Source: Streptomyces sp. NBC_01235 (GTDB lineage: Bacteria; Actinomycetota; Actinomycetes; Streptomycetales; Streptomycetaceae). From it: a DNA stretch of 64,000 nucleotides. The notes beneath the pieces were generated by a model, which was not told the DNA's origin, searched no databases, and was given only the letters and a program-made list of their open reading frames with translations. The translations under genes were made by a program, and so were the position numbers. Positions 16,111 to 24,863 of this stretch are shown here, piece after piece; positions within the stretch are counted from its first letter, which is position 1; every line of letters begins with the position of its first letter. The DNA is taken from the NCBI RefSeq assembly GCF_035989285.1, contig NZ_CP108513.1, forward strand, positions 8,060,001-8,124,000, in the 5' to 3' direction.

Positions 16111-17733
16111 TCACTTGGCTGCGGAGCCCGCCGTGGCCCCGGCCGCGGACGCTTCCTGCGCTCCCATCGGCCCGCCCACCGCCGCCTCCGCCGCCGCGTA
16201 CAGGTCGGCCGCGCGCACCCCGTTGAGCGCGGTGACCAGATGGCCGTCGGGCCGGATCAGCAGGACGGTGTGGGCGGCCGCGCCCGGGTAGCCCTCGGCC
16301 ACCAGCAGCTCGGCCGGGCTGGGCAGGGCTGTCACCGCGGCGGCGAGCCGGGGCATGATTCCGGCGCTCACCCAGTGCCTGCGCTCCCACACGCCCGTGC
16401 CCGGCGCGATCAGCAGGACGAGCAGCGCGCCCCGGCCGAGCCGGTCCCGCAGTCGTACGAACGAGCCGTCCTCCGCCGTCACGCGCACGTCCTCGACCGG
16501 CGCGCCGGGCGGCGTGTCCACCGGAACCTCTGCCTCCAGGTGCCGGGGGGCGAGCGGGGAGCCGTCGTACGTGCCCGGCGCGCCCAGCGGGCCGCGCCCC
16601 AGGTGGCCGTCGGTGAGCAGCACGTCGTGGCCGCGGGCCGCGCCGGGGACGTACGCCCTTATGCCCGCGCCGCCGCGCAGCAGCGGCAGCGCCTGGTCGG
16701 CGGCGCGCAGCCGGGCCGCGACGACCGCGCGCCGCTCCGCCTGGTAGCTGTCGAGCAGTGCCTCGTGCGGCCCGTGGTGCCAGGCCAGCGCCAGCTTCCA
16801 GGCGAGGTTGTCGGCGTCCCGCAGGCCCTCGTCGAGGCCCTGGGTGCCGAGTGCGCCGAGCAGGTGGGCGGCGTCCCCGGCGAGGAAGACGCGCCCCACG
16901 CGCCAGCGCCGGGCCAGCCGGTGGTGCACGGTGTGGACGCCGGTGTCGAGCAGTTCGTACGCGGGTGTGGAGCCCTCGTTCCAGCCCGCCAGGGTCTCGC
17001 GGACGCGGGCCACGAGCAGTTCGGGGGTGACGAGGTCCTTGCCGGGCGGCAGTAGCCAGTCCAGGCGCCAGACGCCGTCCGGCAGGGGGCGACCGGTGAT
17101 CTCCCCCGCGGAGGGGCCGGACGTCCGCCACGGGGGCGTCCGATGGAGCAACGCCTCGTCGGCCCACGGAAGTTCCGTGCGCAGCGCGGCCACGGCGTGT
17201 CGTTCCACCGCCGTGCGGCCGGGGAAGCGGATGTCGAGGAGTTTGCGGACCGTGGAGCGCGGGCCGTCGCAGCCGACCAAATGGCTGCCGCGCCACCAGG
17301 TGCCCTTGGGGCCGCGGGTGTGCGCCGTGACACCGGAAGGTTCCTGCTCGATGGTGTCCAGACGGCTGTCCACGGCGATCTTCACCAGCCGCTCGCCCGC
17401 GAGGGCGGCGCGCAGGGCACTCGTGAGCACGTGCTGGGCGATGTGCAGGGGGGCGGGGTCGGTCGCGTCGTCGAAGGTGATCTCGCGAGTCACCTGCTTG
17501 CGCCGCACAGACCGCCATCCGGCCCAGTGCATCCCGGCCTCGTCGAGGGGCGCCCCGGTCAGCCGCTCCATCAGTGCGGCGGTGTCCTCGCGCAGGACGA
17601 CGGTGCGCGCGAGCCGCGGTTCGTCCTTGCCGGGGCCCTCGTCGAGGACCACGGACGGCACCTGCTGGCGCGCCAGTGCCAGGGCGAGCGTGAGCCCCAC
17701 CGGCCCCGCTCCGACGATGATCACCGGGTCCAC
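16111..17733 (-). CDS. FAD-dependent aromatic-type monooxygenase
   Basis: This 540-residue flavoprotein belongs to the PheA/TfdB (FAD_binding_3) family, whose members hydroxylate aromatic substrates with NADPH and oxygen. The Rossmann motif VDPVIIVGAGPVGLTLALAL is at the N-terminus. The second FAD motif is FLAGDAAHLLGALGTQGLDEG, followed by LRDADNLAWKLALAW. A thioredoxin-like C-terminal domain is present. The GTG at 17733 was chosen because it sits just before the Rossmann strand and has a G-rich site upstream. It lies 175 bases downstream of gluD on the same strand but is probably expressed separately. The substrate is unknown. Confidence 0.9.
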   Translation of the reverse strand: MDPVIIVGAGPVGLTLALALARQQVPSVVLDEGPGKDEPRLARTVVLREDTAALMERLTGAPLDEAGMHWAGWRSVRRKQVTREITFDDATDPAPLHIAQHVLTSALRAALAGERLVKIAVDSRLDTIEQEPSGVTAHTRGPKGTWWRGSHLVGCDGPRSTVRKLLDIRFPGRTAVERHAVAALRTELPWADEALLHRTPPWRTSGPSAGEITGRPLPDGVWRLDWLLPPGKDLVTPELLVARVRETLAGWNEGSTPAYELLDTGVHTVHHRLARRWRVGRVFLAGDAAHLLGALGTQGLDEGLRDADNLAWKLALAWHHGPHEALLDSYQAERRAVVAARLRAADQALPLLRGGAGIRAYVPGAARGHDVLLTDGHLGRGPLGAPGTYDGSPLAPRHLEAEVPVDTPPGAPVEDVRVTAEDGSFVRLRDRLGRGALLVLLIAPGTGVWERRHWVSAGIMPRLAAAVTALPSPAELLVAEGYPGAAAHTVLLIRPDGHLVTALNGVRAADLYAAAEAAVGGPMGAQEASAAGATAGSAAK

Positions 17734-17908
17734 GGCGTGGCGCCCCCTGCCCGCGACGGTGTCCTCAGGGACGTAAGTGAACAAGAGGTAGGAGCAGGGT
17801 GCACGATCACAGAACGTATGCAACCCATTGCCGCTGCTTGCGTCAAGTGACGGAGGCAGCGGCGCGCACGCCACTGCCTCCGTACAGGTCACACCACATG
17901 AGCGAGCG

Positions 17909-18811
17909 TCAGGCGGACGCGCCGCTCCCGAAGCCGCCGCCGATCTCGGCCGCGTTCAGGTCGTCGACCTTCTCGACGCCGAGGACCGCGCCCGTGCTGC
18001 GCTTGCTGCGCCGCAGACGGCGCTCCAGCCAGCTCGCGAAGCTGGTGAGGATGAAGTTCAGCAGGATGAACATGGCCGCGACCACGATGAAGCTCGGGAT
18101 GACGTTGGCGTAGTTGGCCGCGAGGGTGCCGCGCGAGTTGAGCAGCTCGGTGAAGCCGATCATCACACCGCCCAGCGCCGTGTCCTTCACGATGACCACG
18201 AGCTGGCTGACGATCGCCGGGAGCATCGCCGTGACCGCCTGCGGGAGCAGGATGCTGTTCATCGTCTGGCCCTTGCGCAGGCCGATCGCGTACGCCGCCT
18301 CCGTCTGGCCCTTGGGCAGGGAGAGGATGCCGGCCCGGACGACCTCGGCGAGGACCGAGGCGTTGTAGAGCACCAAGCCGGTGACGACGGCGTAGAACGG
18401 CCGGTCGTCGCTGGTGACGTCCGTGGAACGGGCGTAGAACTCGTTGGCGAACAGCATCAGCAGCAGCACCGGGATCGACCGGAAGAACTCGACCACCGTG
18501 CCGGCCACAGCCCGCACCCACCGGTGGTCGGACAGGCGTGAGATACCGAAGACCGCGCCCAGCGGAAGGGCGATCACCATGGAGAGGGCCGCGGCCTTCA
18601 GCGTGTTGGCGAGGCCGGGGAGCAGATACGTCGTCCAGGCCTCGGACTCGGTGAACGGCTTCCACAGGGCGGAGGTGAGCTGGTTCTTCTCGTCCATCTT
18701 CTGCCACACCCACCACGCGAACAGGGCGAGGAGGACGAAGAAGACGACCGAGAAGATGACGTTGCGCCGCCTGGCGCGGGGGCCGGGAGTGTCGTAGAGG
18801 ACCGAGCTCAT
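17909..18811 (-). CDS. gluD: Glutamate ABC transporter permease GluD
   Basis: This 300-residue integral membrane protein is one of two permeases of the GluABCD glutamate importer. It has an N-terminal helix (IFSVVFFVLLALFAWWVW), then a five-helix HisM-type permease domain. The ATPase-contacting EAA loop includes GQTEAAYAIGLRKGQTMNSI. The C-terminal tail is cytoplasmic and Gly/Ser-rich. Its ATG at 18811 overlaps the gluC stop (ATGA), and it is the last gene of the operon. Confidence 0.95.
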   Translation of the reverse strand: MSSVLYDTPGPRARRRNVIFSVVFFVLLALFAWWVWQKMDEKNQLTSALWKPFTESEAWTTYLLPGLANTLKAAALSMVIALPLGAVFGISRLSDHRWVRAVAGTVVEFFRSIPVLLLMLFANEFYARSTDVTSDDRPFYAVVTGLVLYNASVLAEVVRAGILSLPKGQTEAAYAIGLRKGQTMNSILLPQAVTAMLPAIVSQLVVIVKDTALGGVMIGFTELLNSRGTLAANYANVIPSFIVVAAMFILLNFILTSFASWLERRLRRSKRSTGAVLGVEKVDDLNAAEIGGGFGSGASA

Positions 18812-19473
18812 CGCTTCACCGCCAGTCGCTTGCTGAGCCAGCCCAGGATGAGGCCGGTCGGCAGGGTCAGTACCACGAACCCGAACGCGAAGACCGCGCC
18901 GATGAGCAGCGTCTGCGCCTCGTTCTCGATCATCGTCTTCATCAGGTAGGCGGCCTCGGCGACGCCGATGGCGGCCGCCACCGTGGTGTTCTTGGTCAGT
19001 GCGATCAGGACGTTGGCCAGCGGTCCGATGACCGAGCGGAAGGCCTGCGGCAGGACGATGAGCGTGAGGGTCTGGCTGAAGCTCAGCCCGATGGCCCGGG
19101 CCGCCTCCGCCTGTCCCAAGGGCACCGTGTTGATGCCGGAACGGATCGCCTCGCACACGAAGGCCGCGGTGTAGGCGACCAGACCGAGCACGGCGAGCCG
19201 GAAGCCCTGGACGTCGAAGTCCTCGGCGCCCAGGGTCATGCCGAAGACGTCGGCGAGGCCCAGCGAGCTGAAGAGGATGATGACCGTCAGGGGAATGTTC
19301 CGGACGATGTTGACGTAGGCGGTGCCGAAGCCGCGCATCAGCGGGACCGGGCTGACCCGCATCGCGGCCAGCAGGGTGCCCCAGATCAGGGAGCCCACGG
19401 CGGAGAGGGCGGTGAGCTTCACCGTCATCCAGAACGCCCCTAGGACGTCGTAACCTTCAAGAAAGTCGAACAC
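18808..19473 (-). CDS. gluC: Glutamate ABC transporter permease GluC
   Basis: This 221-residue permease is the partner of GluD. It has about five membrane helices and the EAA loop GQAEAARAIGLSFSQTLTLI. The GTG at 19473 gives the start VFDFLEGYDVLGAF, the normal GluC N-terminus; GGAG lies only three bases upstream, which is close. A G/C-rich hairpin lies in the 110-base gap from gluB. Its stop overlaps the gluD start. Confidence 0.94.
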   Translation of the reverse strand: MFDFLEGYDVLGAFWMTVKLTALSAVGSLIWGTLLAAMRVSPVPLMRGFGTAYVNIVRNIPLTVIILFSSLGLADVFGMTLGAEDFDVQGFRLAVLGLVAYTAAFVCEAIRSGINTVPLGQAEAARAIGLSFSQTLTLIVLPQAFRSVIGPLANVLIALTKNTTVAAAIGVAEAAYLMKTMIENEAQTLLIGAVFAFGFVVLTLPTGLILGWLSKRLAVKR

Positions 19474-19518
19474 GATCTCCCGCGCTTCCGGGTGGGTGGC
19501 GTATGAGGAGGGCGGGGC

Positions 19519-19552
19519 GCGCCGCCGCCGTGATCGCGACGGACGGCGGCGC
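19519..19552 (-). promoter_or_regulatory. Hairpin between gluB and gluC
   Basis: GCGCCGCCG (19519-19527) and CGGCGGCGC (19544-19552) pair perfectly, with a further three base pairs beyond a one-base bulge. In many ABC operons a stem after the binding-protein gene protects its message or reduces downstream transcription, so that the binding protein exceeds the permeases. That role is inferred from position. Confidence 0.6.
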
Positions 19553-19583
19553 ACCGCAGGAACCCCGCTTGGCTGGACGCTGC

Positions 19584-20444
19584 TTACGAGGCGTTCGGGA
19601 CGATGACGCCGATCTTCGGGGCCGGCTCGTTCTTGTAGCCCGCCGGGCCGAAGTTGGCCTCGACCGCCTTCTGCCAGGAGCCGTCGCTGACCATCGTCTC
19701 CAGCGCCTTGTTGATCTTGTCCACGGTCGCGGTGTCGCCCTTCTTGACGCCGATGCCGTAGTTCTCGTTGCTGAGCTTCAGGCCCGCGAGCTTGAACTTG
19801 CCCTTGTACTGGTCCTGCGAGGCGAAGCCGGCGAGGATCGAGTCGTCGGTGGTGACCGCGTCCACGGCGCCGCTCTGCAGGCCGGCGATGCACTCCGAGT
19901 AGGAGCTCAGCTCCTTCAGGTTCGCCTTCGGGGCGATCGTGTCATGGATGTTCTGCGCCGAGGTCGAGCCGGTCACGGAACACAGTTTCTTGCCGTTGAG
20001 GTCCTCGGCCTTGCTGATCTTCGAGTCCGACTTGAGCAGCAGGTCCTGGTGGGCCAGCAGGTACGGGCCGGCGAAGTCGACCTTCGCCTTGCGCTTGTCG
20101 TTGATCGAGTAGGTGGCCGCGATGAACTTCACGTCACCGCGCGCGAGGGCGTTCTCGCGGTCGGCGCTCTTGGTCTCGACGAACTCGATCTGGTTCGGCT
20201 CGTAGCCGAGCTGCTTGGCGACGTAGGTGGCGACGTCCACGTCGAAGCCGGCGAACGACCCGTCGGGCTTCTTCAGGCCGAGACCGGGCTGGTCGTACTT
20301 GATGCCGACCTTGATCTTTCCGCCGCCGCCGGCGCTGGCGCTGCTGCTGCCGCTGTCGTCCTTGTTGTCACCGCCGCACGCGGTGGCGGTCAGGGCGAGG
20401 ACGAGGACGGCGGCCGAGGCGGCGGTGACCTTGCGAAGCTTCAT
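19584..20444 (-). CDS. gluB: Glutamate-binding lipoprotein GluB
   Basis: This 286-residue periplasmic-type binding protein (SBP family 3) is anchored outside the membrane by lipid. The signal peptide ends in LTATAC, and Cys23 is the lipidated residue. The GFDVDVATYVAKQLGYEP and later DAVTTDDSILAG stretches are typical of amino-acid binding proteins. It captures glutamate for the GluC/GluD permeases driven by GluA. It follows gluA by 53 bases and is separated from gluC by a hairpin. Confidence 0.95.
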   Translation of the reverse strand: MKLRKVTAASAAVLVLALTATACGGDNKDDSGSSSASAGGGGKIKVGIKYDQPGLGLKKPDGSFAGFDVDVATYVAKQLGYEPNQIEFVETKSADRENALARGDVKFIAATYSINDKRKAKVDFAGPYLLAHQDLLLKSDSKISKAEDLNGKKLCSVTGSTSAQNIHDTIAPKANLKELSSYSECIAGLQSGAVDAVTTDDSILAGFASQDQYKGKFKLAGLKLSNENYGIGVKKGDTATVDKINKALETMVSDGSWQKAVEANFGPAGYKNEPAPKIGVIVPNAS

Positions 20445-20497
20445 GGGGAACTTCCTTAGAAGAGTGGTGAAGTACTGCGAGCGGTGCTGAGTTCCAG

Positions 20498-21274
20498 TCA
20501 GTGGTGAAGGATCTTCGACAGGAAGTCCTTGGCACGGTCGCTGCGCGGATTGCTGAAGAACTGGTCGGGCGCAGCCTCTTCGACGATGCGCCCGTCCGCC
20601 ATGAACACCACGCGGTTTGCAGCCGATCGTGCGAAACCCATCTCATGGGTGACGACGATCATGGTCATGCCGTCCCGGGCCAGCTGCTGCATGACTTCGA
20701 GGACCTCGTTGATCATCTCGGGGTCCAGCGCCGAAGTCGGCTCGTCGAAGAGCATGACCTTCGGGTCCATCGCCAGCGCCCGCGCGATGGCGACGCGCTG
20801 CTGCTGGCCGCCCGACAGCTGTGCGGGGTACTTGTCGGCCTGGGTGCCCACGCCGACCCGGTCCAGGAGGGCGCGGGCGTTGTCCTCGGCCTTCTTCTTG
20901 TCGGCCTTGCGGACCTTGATCTGGCCGAGCATCACGTTCTCGAGCACGGTCTTGTGCGCGAACAGGTTGAACGACTGGAAGACCATGCCGACGTCGGCGC
21001 GCAGCCGGGCCAGCGCCTTGCCCTCCTGGGGCAGTGGCTTGCCGTCGATCGTGATCGTGCCCTCGTCGATCGTCTCCAGACGGTTGATGGTGCGGCACAG
21101 GGTCGACTTCCCGGACCCGGAGGGGCCGATGACCACGACGACCTCTCCGCGGGTGATCGTCAGGTCGATGTCCTGGAGAACGTGCAACGCGCCGAAGTGC
21201 TTGTTGACGCTCTTCAGGACGACCAGGTCACCGCTCGGTACCGCGTCTTCCTTGGTCACCGATACTTCGGTCAT
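20498..21274 (-). CDS. gluA: Glutamate ABC transporter ATPase GluA
   Basis: This 258-residue ATPase powers the glutamate importer. Walker A (GPSGSGKS) is at residues 50-57, the signature [15 protein letters not shown] lies in the middle, and Walker B is [17 protein letters not shown] 21274 begins [18 protein letters not shown] about 10 bases upstream supports it. It is the first gene of gluABCD. The upstream region holds a possible leader hairpin and a direct repeat that could bind GluR. Confidence 0.96.
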   Translation of the reverse strand: MTEVSVTKEDAVPSGDLVVLKSVNKHFGALHVLQDIDLTITRGEVVVVIGPSGSGKSTLCRTINRLETIDEGTITIDGKPLPQEGKALARLRADVGMVFQSFNLFAHKTVLENVMLGQIKVRKADKKKAEDNARALLDRVGVGTQADKYPAQLSGGQQQRVAIARALAMDPKVMLFDEPTSALDPEMINEVLEVMQQLARDGMTMIVVTHEMGFARSAANRVVFMADGRIVEEAAPDQFFSNPRSDRAKDFLSKILHH

Positions 21275-21288
21275 CGCTCTGGGGCTCC

Positions 21289-21310
21289 GTCCTCCTCGGT
21301 TTCGGAGGAC
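21289..21310 (-). promoter_or_regulatory. Leader hairpin before gluA
   Basis: GTCCTCC (21289-21295) and GGAGGAC (21304-21310) form a perfect 7-bp stem with an 8-base loop, ending 14 bases before the gluA ATG. On the message the downstream arm carries GGAGG, a strong ribosome-binding sequence that would be hidden by pairing. A second GGAG nearer the ATG remains free, so any effect on translation is uncertain. Confidence 0.45.
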
Positions 21311-21341
21311 AGTAGTGACCACCTGCGACCAGCGTCATTAC

Positions 21342-21358
21342 ATCTGAGGGGAATCTGA
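21342..21358. promoter_or_regulatory. ATCTGA direct repeat, candidate GluR site
   Basis: ATCTGA occurs at 21342-21347 and 21353-21358, an 11-base period that suits head-to-tail binding of an OmpR-family dimer. It lies 68-84 bases upstream of the gluA start and in the intergenic region shared with gluR. GluR-GluK is known to act on gluABCD in Streptomyces coelicolor. That this exact repeat is the site is my inference. Confidence 0.5.
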
Positions 21359-21493
21359 GCATCACGATCCGATAGCAATCGGACACGTGTCGTAGCACTT
21401 GTGACCTGCGCCCGTATCGGCCGGATAACGGAAGCCGCGTGCAACCGGAACCCTCTTGACTGCGTCCTCGTCCATCAGCGTGACTGCCATGAT

Positions 21494-21521
21494 GCACACA
21501 CGCGTGTGCCCGCGTTTTTTT
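21494..21521 (+). terminator. Hairpin followed by seven T upstream of gluR
   Basis: GCACAC (21494-21499) and GTGTGC (21504-21509) form a 6-bp stem with a 4-base loop. A run of seven T follows at 21515-21521, conspicuous in such GC-rich DNA. It is oriented towards gluR, ending about 70 bases before the gluR start. It could end a short transcript from the intergenic region or act as an attenuator of gluR. Confidence 0.45.
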
Positions 21522-21590
21522 CGCTTACGAGAACCGTACGCCCGTAGTTGTGAGTCAGACCGTATGCCCGATGAACCGAAGGAGGACGGG

Positions 21591-22280
21591 ATGAGACTGC
21601 TGCTCGTCGAGGACGACAACCACGTCGCCGCCGCCCTGTCCGCGGTCCTGAAGCGGCACGGTTTCGACGTCACCCACGCGCGTAGCGGCGAGGAAGCGCT
21701 GCAGGCGCTCGTGCCGGAGGGGCCCGGCTTCGGGGTCGTGCTGCTCGACCTGGGCCTGCCCGACCAGGACGGGTACGAGGTCTGCGGCAAGATCCGCAAG
21801 CGCACCGCCACCCCGGTGATCATGGTGACCGCCCGCTCCGACGTACGCTCCCGCATCCACGGCCTCAACCTGGGCGCCGACGACTACGTGGTGAAGCCCT
21901 ACGACACCGGGGAACTGCTCGCCCGTATCCACGCAGTCAGCCGCCGCACCCCCGTCCACGAGGACCTGGCATCGGCCGGCGAGGACGCGCTGCGTCTGGG
22001 CCCCGTGCAGATCGAGCTGCCCACGCGACGCGTCACGGTGGACGGTTCGGTTGTCCAACTGACCCGCAAGGAGTTCGACCTCCTGGCACTGCTCGCCCAG
22101 CGCCCCGGTGTGGTCTTCCGCCGGGAGCAGATCATCAGCGAGGTGTGGCGCACCAGTTGGGAGGGCACGGGACGCACCCTGGAGGTGCATGTGGCCTCCC
22201 TGCGCGCCAAGCTGCGCATGCCCGCGCTGATCGAGACCGTGCGCGGCGTCGGTTACCGGCTCGTCGCTCCGGCCGCGTAG
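21591..22280 (+). CDS. gluR: OmpR-family response regulator GluR
   Basis: This 229-residue response regulator has a receiver domain with phospho-acceptor Asp53 (in VVLLDLGLPDQDGYEV), conserved Asp8/Asp9, and the VVKPYD lysine. The winged-helix output domain (about residues 130-225) ends in VRGVGYRLVAPAA. The ATG at 21591 was chosen over upstream ATGs because GGAGG at 21581-21585 is ideally placed. It precedes gluK by 12 bases and is divergent from gluABCD. In Streptomyces coelicolor the homologous pair senses extracellular glutamate and activates glutamate uptake. Confidence 0.93.
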   Translation: MRLLLVEDDNHVAAALSAVLKRHGFDVTHARSGEEALQALVPEGPGFGVVLLDLGLPDQDGYEVCGKIRKRTATPVIMVTARSDVRSRIHGLNLGADDYVVKPYDTGELLARIHAVSRRTPVHEDLASAGEDALRLGPVQIELPTRRVTVDGSVVQLTRKEFDLLALLAQRPGVVFRREQIISEVWRTSWEGTGRTLEVHVASLRAKLRMPALIETVRGVGYRLVAPAA

Positions 22281-22292
22281 CGGGGACCGCGG

Positions 22293-23702
22293 TTGCGTAC
22301 CCGTCTCCTGCCTCTGCTCATCGTCCTGATGGCGGCCGTGCTGCTGGCCCTCGGGGTGCCACTGGCCGCCAGTGTGGCGGGCGCCCAGCAGCAGAAGGTG
22401 GTCGTCGACCGCATCGACGACACCGCGCGCTTTGCTGCGCTCGCCCAGTTCGTCACCGCCTCGTCGGGTACGAGCGACTCCGCGGTGACGCCCACGAACG
22501 AGCGACGCGAGACGCTCGGCCGGGAACTCGCCAGCTACTACGACGTGTACGGCGTTCGTGCCGGTGTCTTCTACGGCACCGACACCCCCATGGCTCATGC
22601 TCCGAGGGACTGGTACCTCCCGGAAACGGGTGAGGTACGGGAAGCCTTCGAGGAGGCGCTGCTCAGCCGTCGCAGCCACGACCCCCAGCAGGTGTGGCCG
22701 TGGCAGCGCAGCCGGCTCGTCGTGGCGTCGCCGGTCATCCGGGACGGTGACGTCGTCGCGGTCGTCGTCACCGACTCGCCCACCGGGGCCATGCGGTCCC
22801 GGATCCTGCACGGTTGGCTGGTCGTCGGCGCGGGCGAGGTCGCCGCGATGCTGCTGGCCATCGGCGCCGCCCTGCGTCTGACCGGCTGGGTGCTCAAGCC
22901 CGTCCGCGTGCTGGACGCCACCACCCACGCGATCGCCAGCGGCCGTCTGAAGTCCCGGGTAGCGGTGGCCGGCGGACCGCCGGAACTCCGGCGGCTGGCC
23001 GGATCGTTCAACGAGATGGCGGACAACGTCGAGGACGTGCTGGAGCAGCAGCGCGCCTTCGTCGCCGACGCCTCGCACCAACTTCGCAACCCGCTCGCCG
23101 CCCTGCTGCTGCGCATCGAACTGCTGGGCTACGAACTCCCGGAGGGCAACGAGGAGATCGCCTCCGTCCAGAGCGAGGGCAAGCGCCTGGCCCAGGTCCT
23201 GGACGACCTGCTCGACCTGGCGCTCGCCGAGCACGCCGAGGCCGACCTGCGGGTCACCGACATCGGCGCGCTGGCCGCCGAGCGCGTCGCCGCCTGGGCG
23301 CCCACGGCCGAGGCCAAGGGCGTCCGACTGGTGGGCGACTGCCCGGCCACCACGGCGTGGGCCGACCCGGTGACGCTGTCCAGCGCTCTGGATGCCGTGA
23401 TCGACAACGCGGTGAAGTTCACCCCCGAGGGGAAGAGCGTCGAGGTCACGGTCGCCGCCGACGGCGAGACCTCGACCGTCGTCGTCACCGACAACGGGCC
23501 AGGGCTGACCGACGAGGAGCTCACGCGCGTGGGCGACCGTTTCTGGCGCAGCGGCCGCCACCAGAACGTCAGGGGCTCGGGCCTGGGCCTGTCCATCTCA
23601 AAGGCCCTGCTCGCGGCGGGCGGCGGCGCCCTCTCCTACGACCACCACAAGCCCAGTGGGCTGACGGCGACGGTGTCGGTGCCGAGGTCGCCGGCGACGT
23701 AG
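22293..23702 (+). CDS. gluK: Sensor histidine kinase GluK
   Basis: This 469-residue membrane kinase has a first helix at residues 5-30, an extracellular sensor of about 140 residues, a second helix near 185-205 and a HAMP region. The histidine box FVADASHQLRNPLAAL places the phosphorylated residue at His262. An HATPase domain follows (DNAVKFTPEG, DNGPGLTDEE, RGSGLGLSIS). It starts at a TTG codon (22293) preceded by GGGGA. It pairs with GluR and probably reads external glutamate through the extracellular domain. It is convergent with the TAXI gene. Confidence 0.92.
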   Translation: MRTRLLPLLIVLMAAVLLALGVPLAASVAGAQQQKVVVDRIDDTARFAALAQFVTASSGTSDSAVTPTNERRETLGRELASYYDVYGVRAGVFYGTDTPMAHAPRDWYLPETGEVREAFEEALLSRRSHDPQQVWPWQRSRLVVASPVIRDGDVVAVVVTDSPTGAMRSRILHGWLVVGAGEVAAMLLAIGAALRLTGWVLKPVRVLDATTHAIASGRLKSRVAVAGGPPELRRLAGSFNEMADNVEDVLEQQRAFVADASHQLRNPLAALLLRIELLGYELPEGNEEIASVQSEGKRLAQVLDDLLDLALAEHAEADLRVTDIGALAAERVAAWAPTAEAKGVRLVGDCPATTAWADPVTLSSALDAVIDNAVKFTPEGKSVEVTVAADGETSTVVVTDNGPGLTDEELTRVGDRFWRSGRHQNVRGSGLGLSISKALLAAGGGALSYDHHKPSGLTATVSVPRSPAT

Positions 23703-23756
23703 CGAGGGGCCTGCGGTCGAGGGGGCCTACGGCACGGAGGGGCGGCACGGAGGTGC

Positions 23757-24755
23757 CTACGGCTTGACCGAGCGGTAGTAGCGGCGGGCGCCCTCGTGGA
23801 GCTTGAGCGGGTCGGTGTAGATGGCCGTGCGCAGGTCGACCAACTGGGCGGAGTGCACGTGCGCGCCGATGCCGTCCCGGCTCTTGATCACGGTCCGGGT
23901 CAGCCACTCGGTGAGCCGGGGATCCATGTCCGTACGGGTCATCAGCAGGTTGGACACCGCGATCGTCGCCACCGTGGAGCCGTTCTGGATGGTGGGGTAG
24001 GCCGACTCGGGCATGTTCGTGGCCCGGTAGTAGCTGGTGGAGTCGTCCTGGTCGTGCATTTTGGCGACGAGCCCGGGGCTGATCGGCACGAACCGGAAGG
24101 TGAACGTGTCTGCCAGCTTCTCCAGCCCGGCCGTCGGCACCCCGCCGGACCAGAAGAACGCGGCGATCTTGCCCTGTTTCAGCTGTTGGGGGCCGGTGTC
24201 GATGCCCTCCGACACGGCCTTGATGTCCTTCGCCGGGTCCAGGCCCGCTGCCGTGAGCACCCGCTCGGCGATCAGTCGCACACCCGAGCGGGGGAGCCCC
24301 GTCGCCACGGTTCGGCCCCGCAGATCCGCGACGGACCGGATGTCCGAGTCGCGCGGCACGACGAGCTGGACGTAGTCGTCGTACAGACGGGCCACCCCGC
24401 GCAGCCGGGCCGCCGAGCCGGGGTGCTGCCGCTCGTACGTCTCCACCGCGTCGGCCGCGGCGATGGTGAAGTCGGCCTCGCCGGTCGCCACGCGCGCGAC
24501 GTTCTCCTGCGATCCGTTGCTGGTCGACAGCGTCACGTTCAGGTCGGGCATGTCCTTGGCGAGCTCGGCGCGCAGCCGGCTGCCGTACTCATAGTAGACG
24601 CCGCTCGTCGTGCCCGTGCTGAAGGTGATCGACCCGTGCGGCGGCTCCTCGCCGAGCGGCTGGAGCCACCACAGCAGCAGCCCGAGGAGGACGGCACCGA
24701 CGGCCGTGCCCTGTAGGGCACGGCGCCTGCCGACACGGGAGAACACCTTGGACAT
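23757..24755 (-). CDS. TAXI-family TRAP-type solute-binding protein
   Basis: This 332-residue protein belongs to the TAXI branch of TRAP substrate-binding proteins. An N-terminal hydrophobic anchor (AVLLGLLLWWLQPLG) is followed by the family motif FSTGTTSGVYYEYGSRLR and later GSTVATIAVSNLLMTR. TAXI proteins normally feed a DctQM-type permease, and glutamate is one known ligand type in the family. No permease gene is present here. It sits convergent to gluK, so it may serve as a sensory or accessory binding protein. The ligand is unknown. Confidence 0.85.
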   Translation of the reverse strand: MSKVFSRVGRRRALQGTAVGAVLLGLLLWWLQPLGEEPPHGSITFSTGTTSGVYYEYGSRLRAELAKDMPDLNVTLSTSNGSQENVARVATGEADFTIAAADAVETYERQHPGSAARLRGVARLYDDYVQLVVPRDSDIRSVADLRGRTVATGLPRSGVRLIAERVLTAAGLDPAKDIKAVSEGIDTGPQQLKQGKIAAFFWSGGVPTAGLEKLADTFTFRFVPISPGLVAKMHDQDDSTSYYRATNMPESAYPTIQNGSTVATIAVSNLLMTRTDMDPRLTEWLTRTVIKSRDGIGAHVHSAQLVDLRTAIYTDPLKLHEGARRYYRSVKP

Positions 24756-24863
24756 GGGCGCGATCCTGCCAGTCGGCACGCGGTGCTGGCCAGGGCGGGG
24801 CTTTCCGGGCCGGTTGCGGACGGGCCGGAGGGGAGTGTCAGTGGCCGTCGTTACAGTCGGTGC

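Noticed and set aside
21397..21546. Small plus-strand frame (about 48 codons) with several cysteines in the gluA-gluR gap
   Set aside because: No ribosome site, no codon bias and it runs through the T-run hairpin. It lacks the leader peptide pattern seen at 15893.
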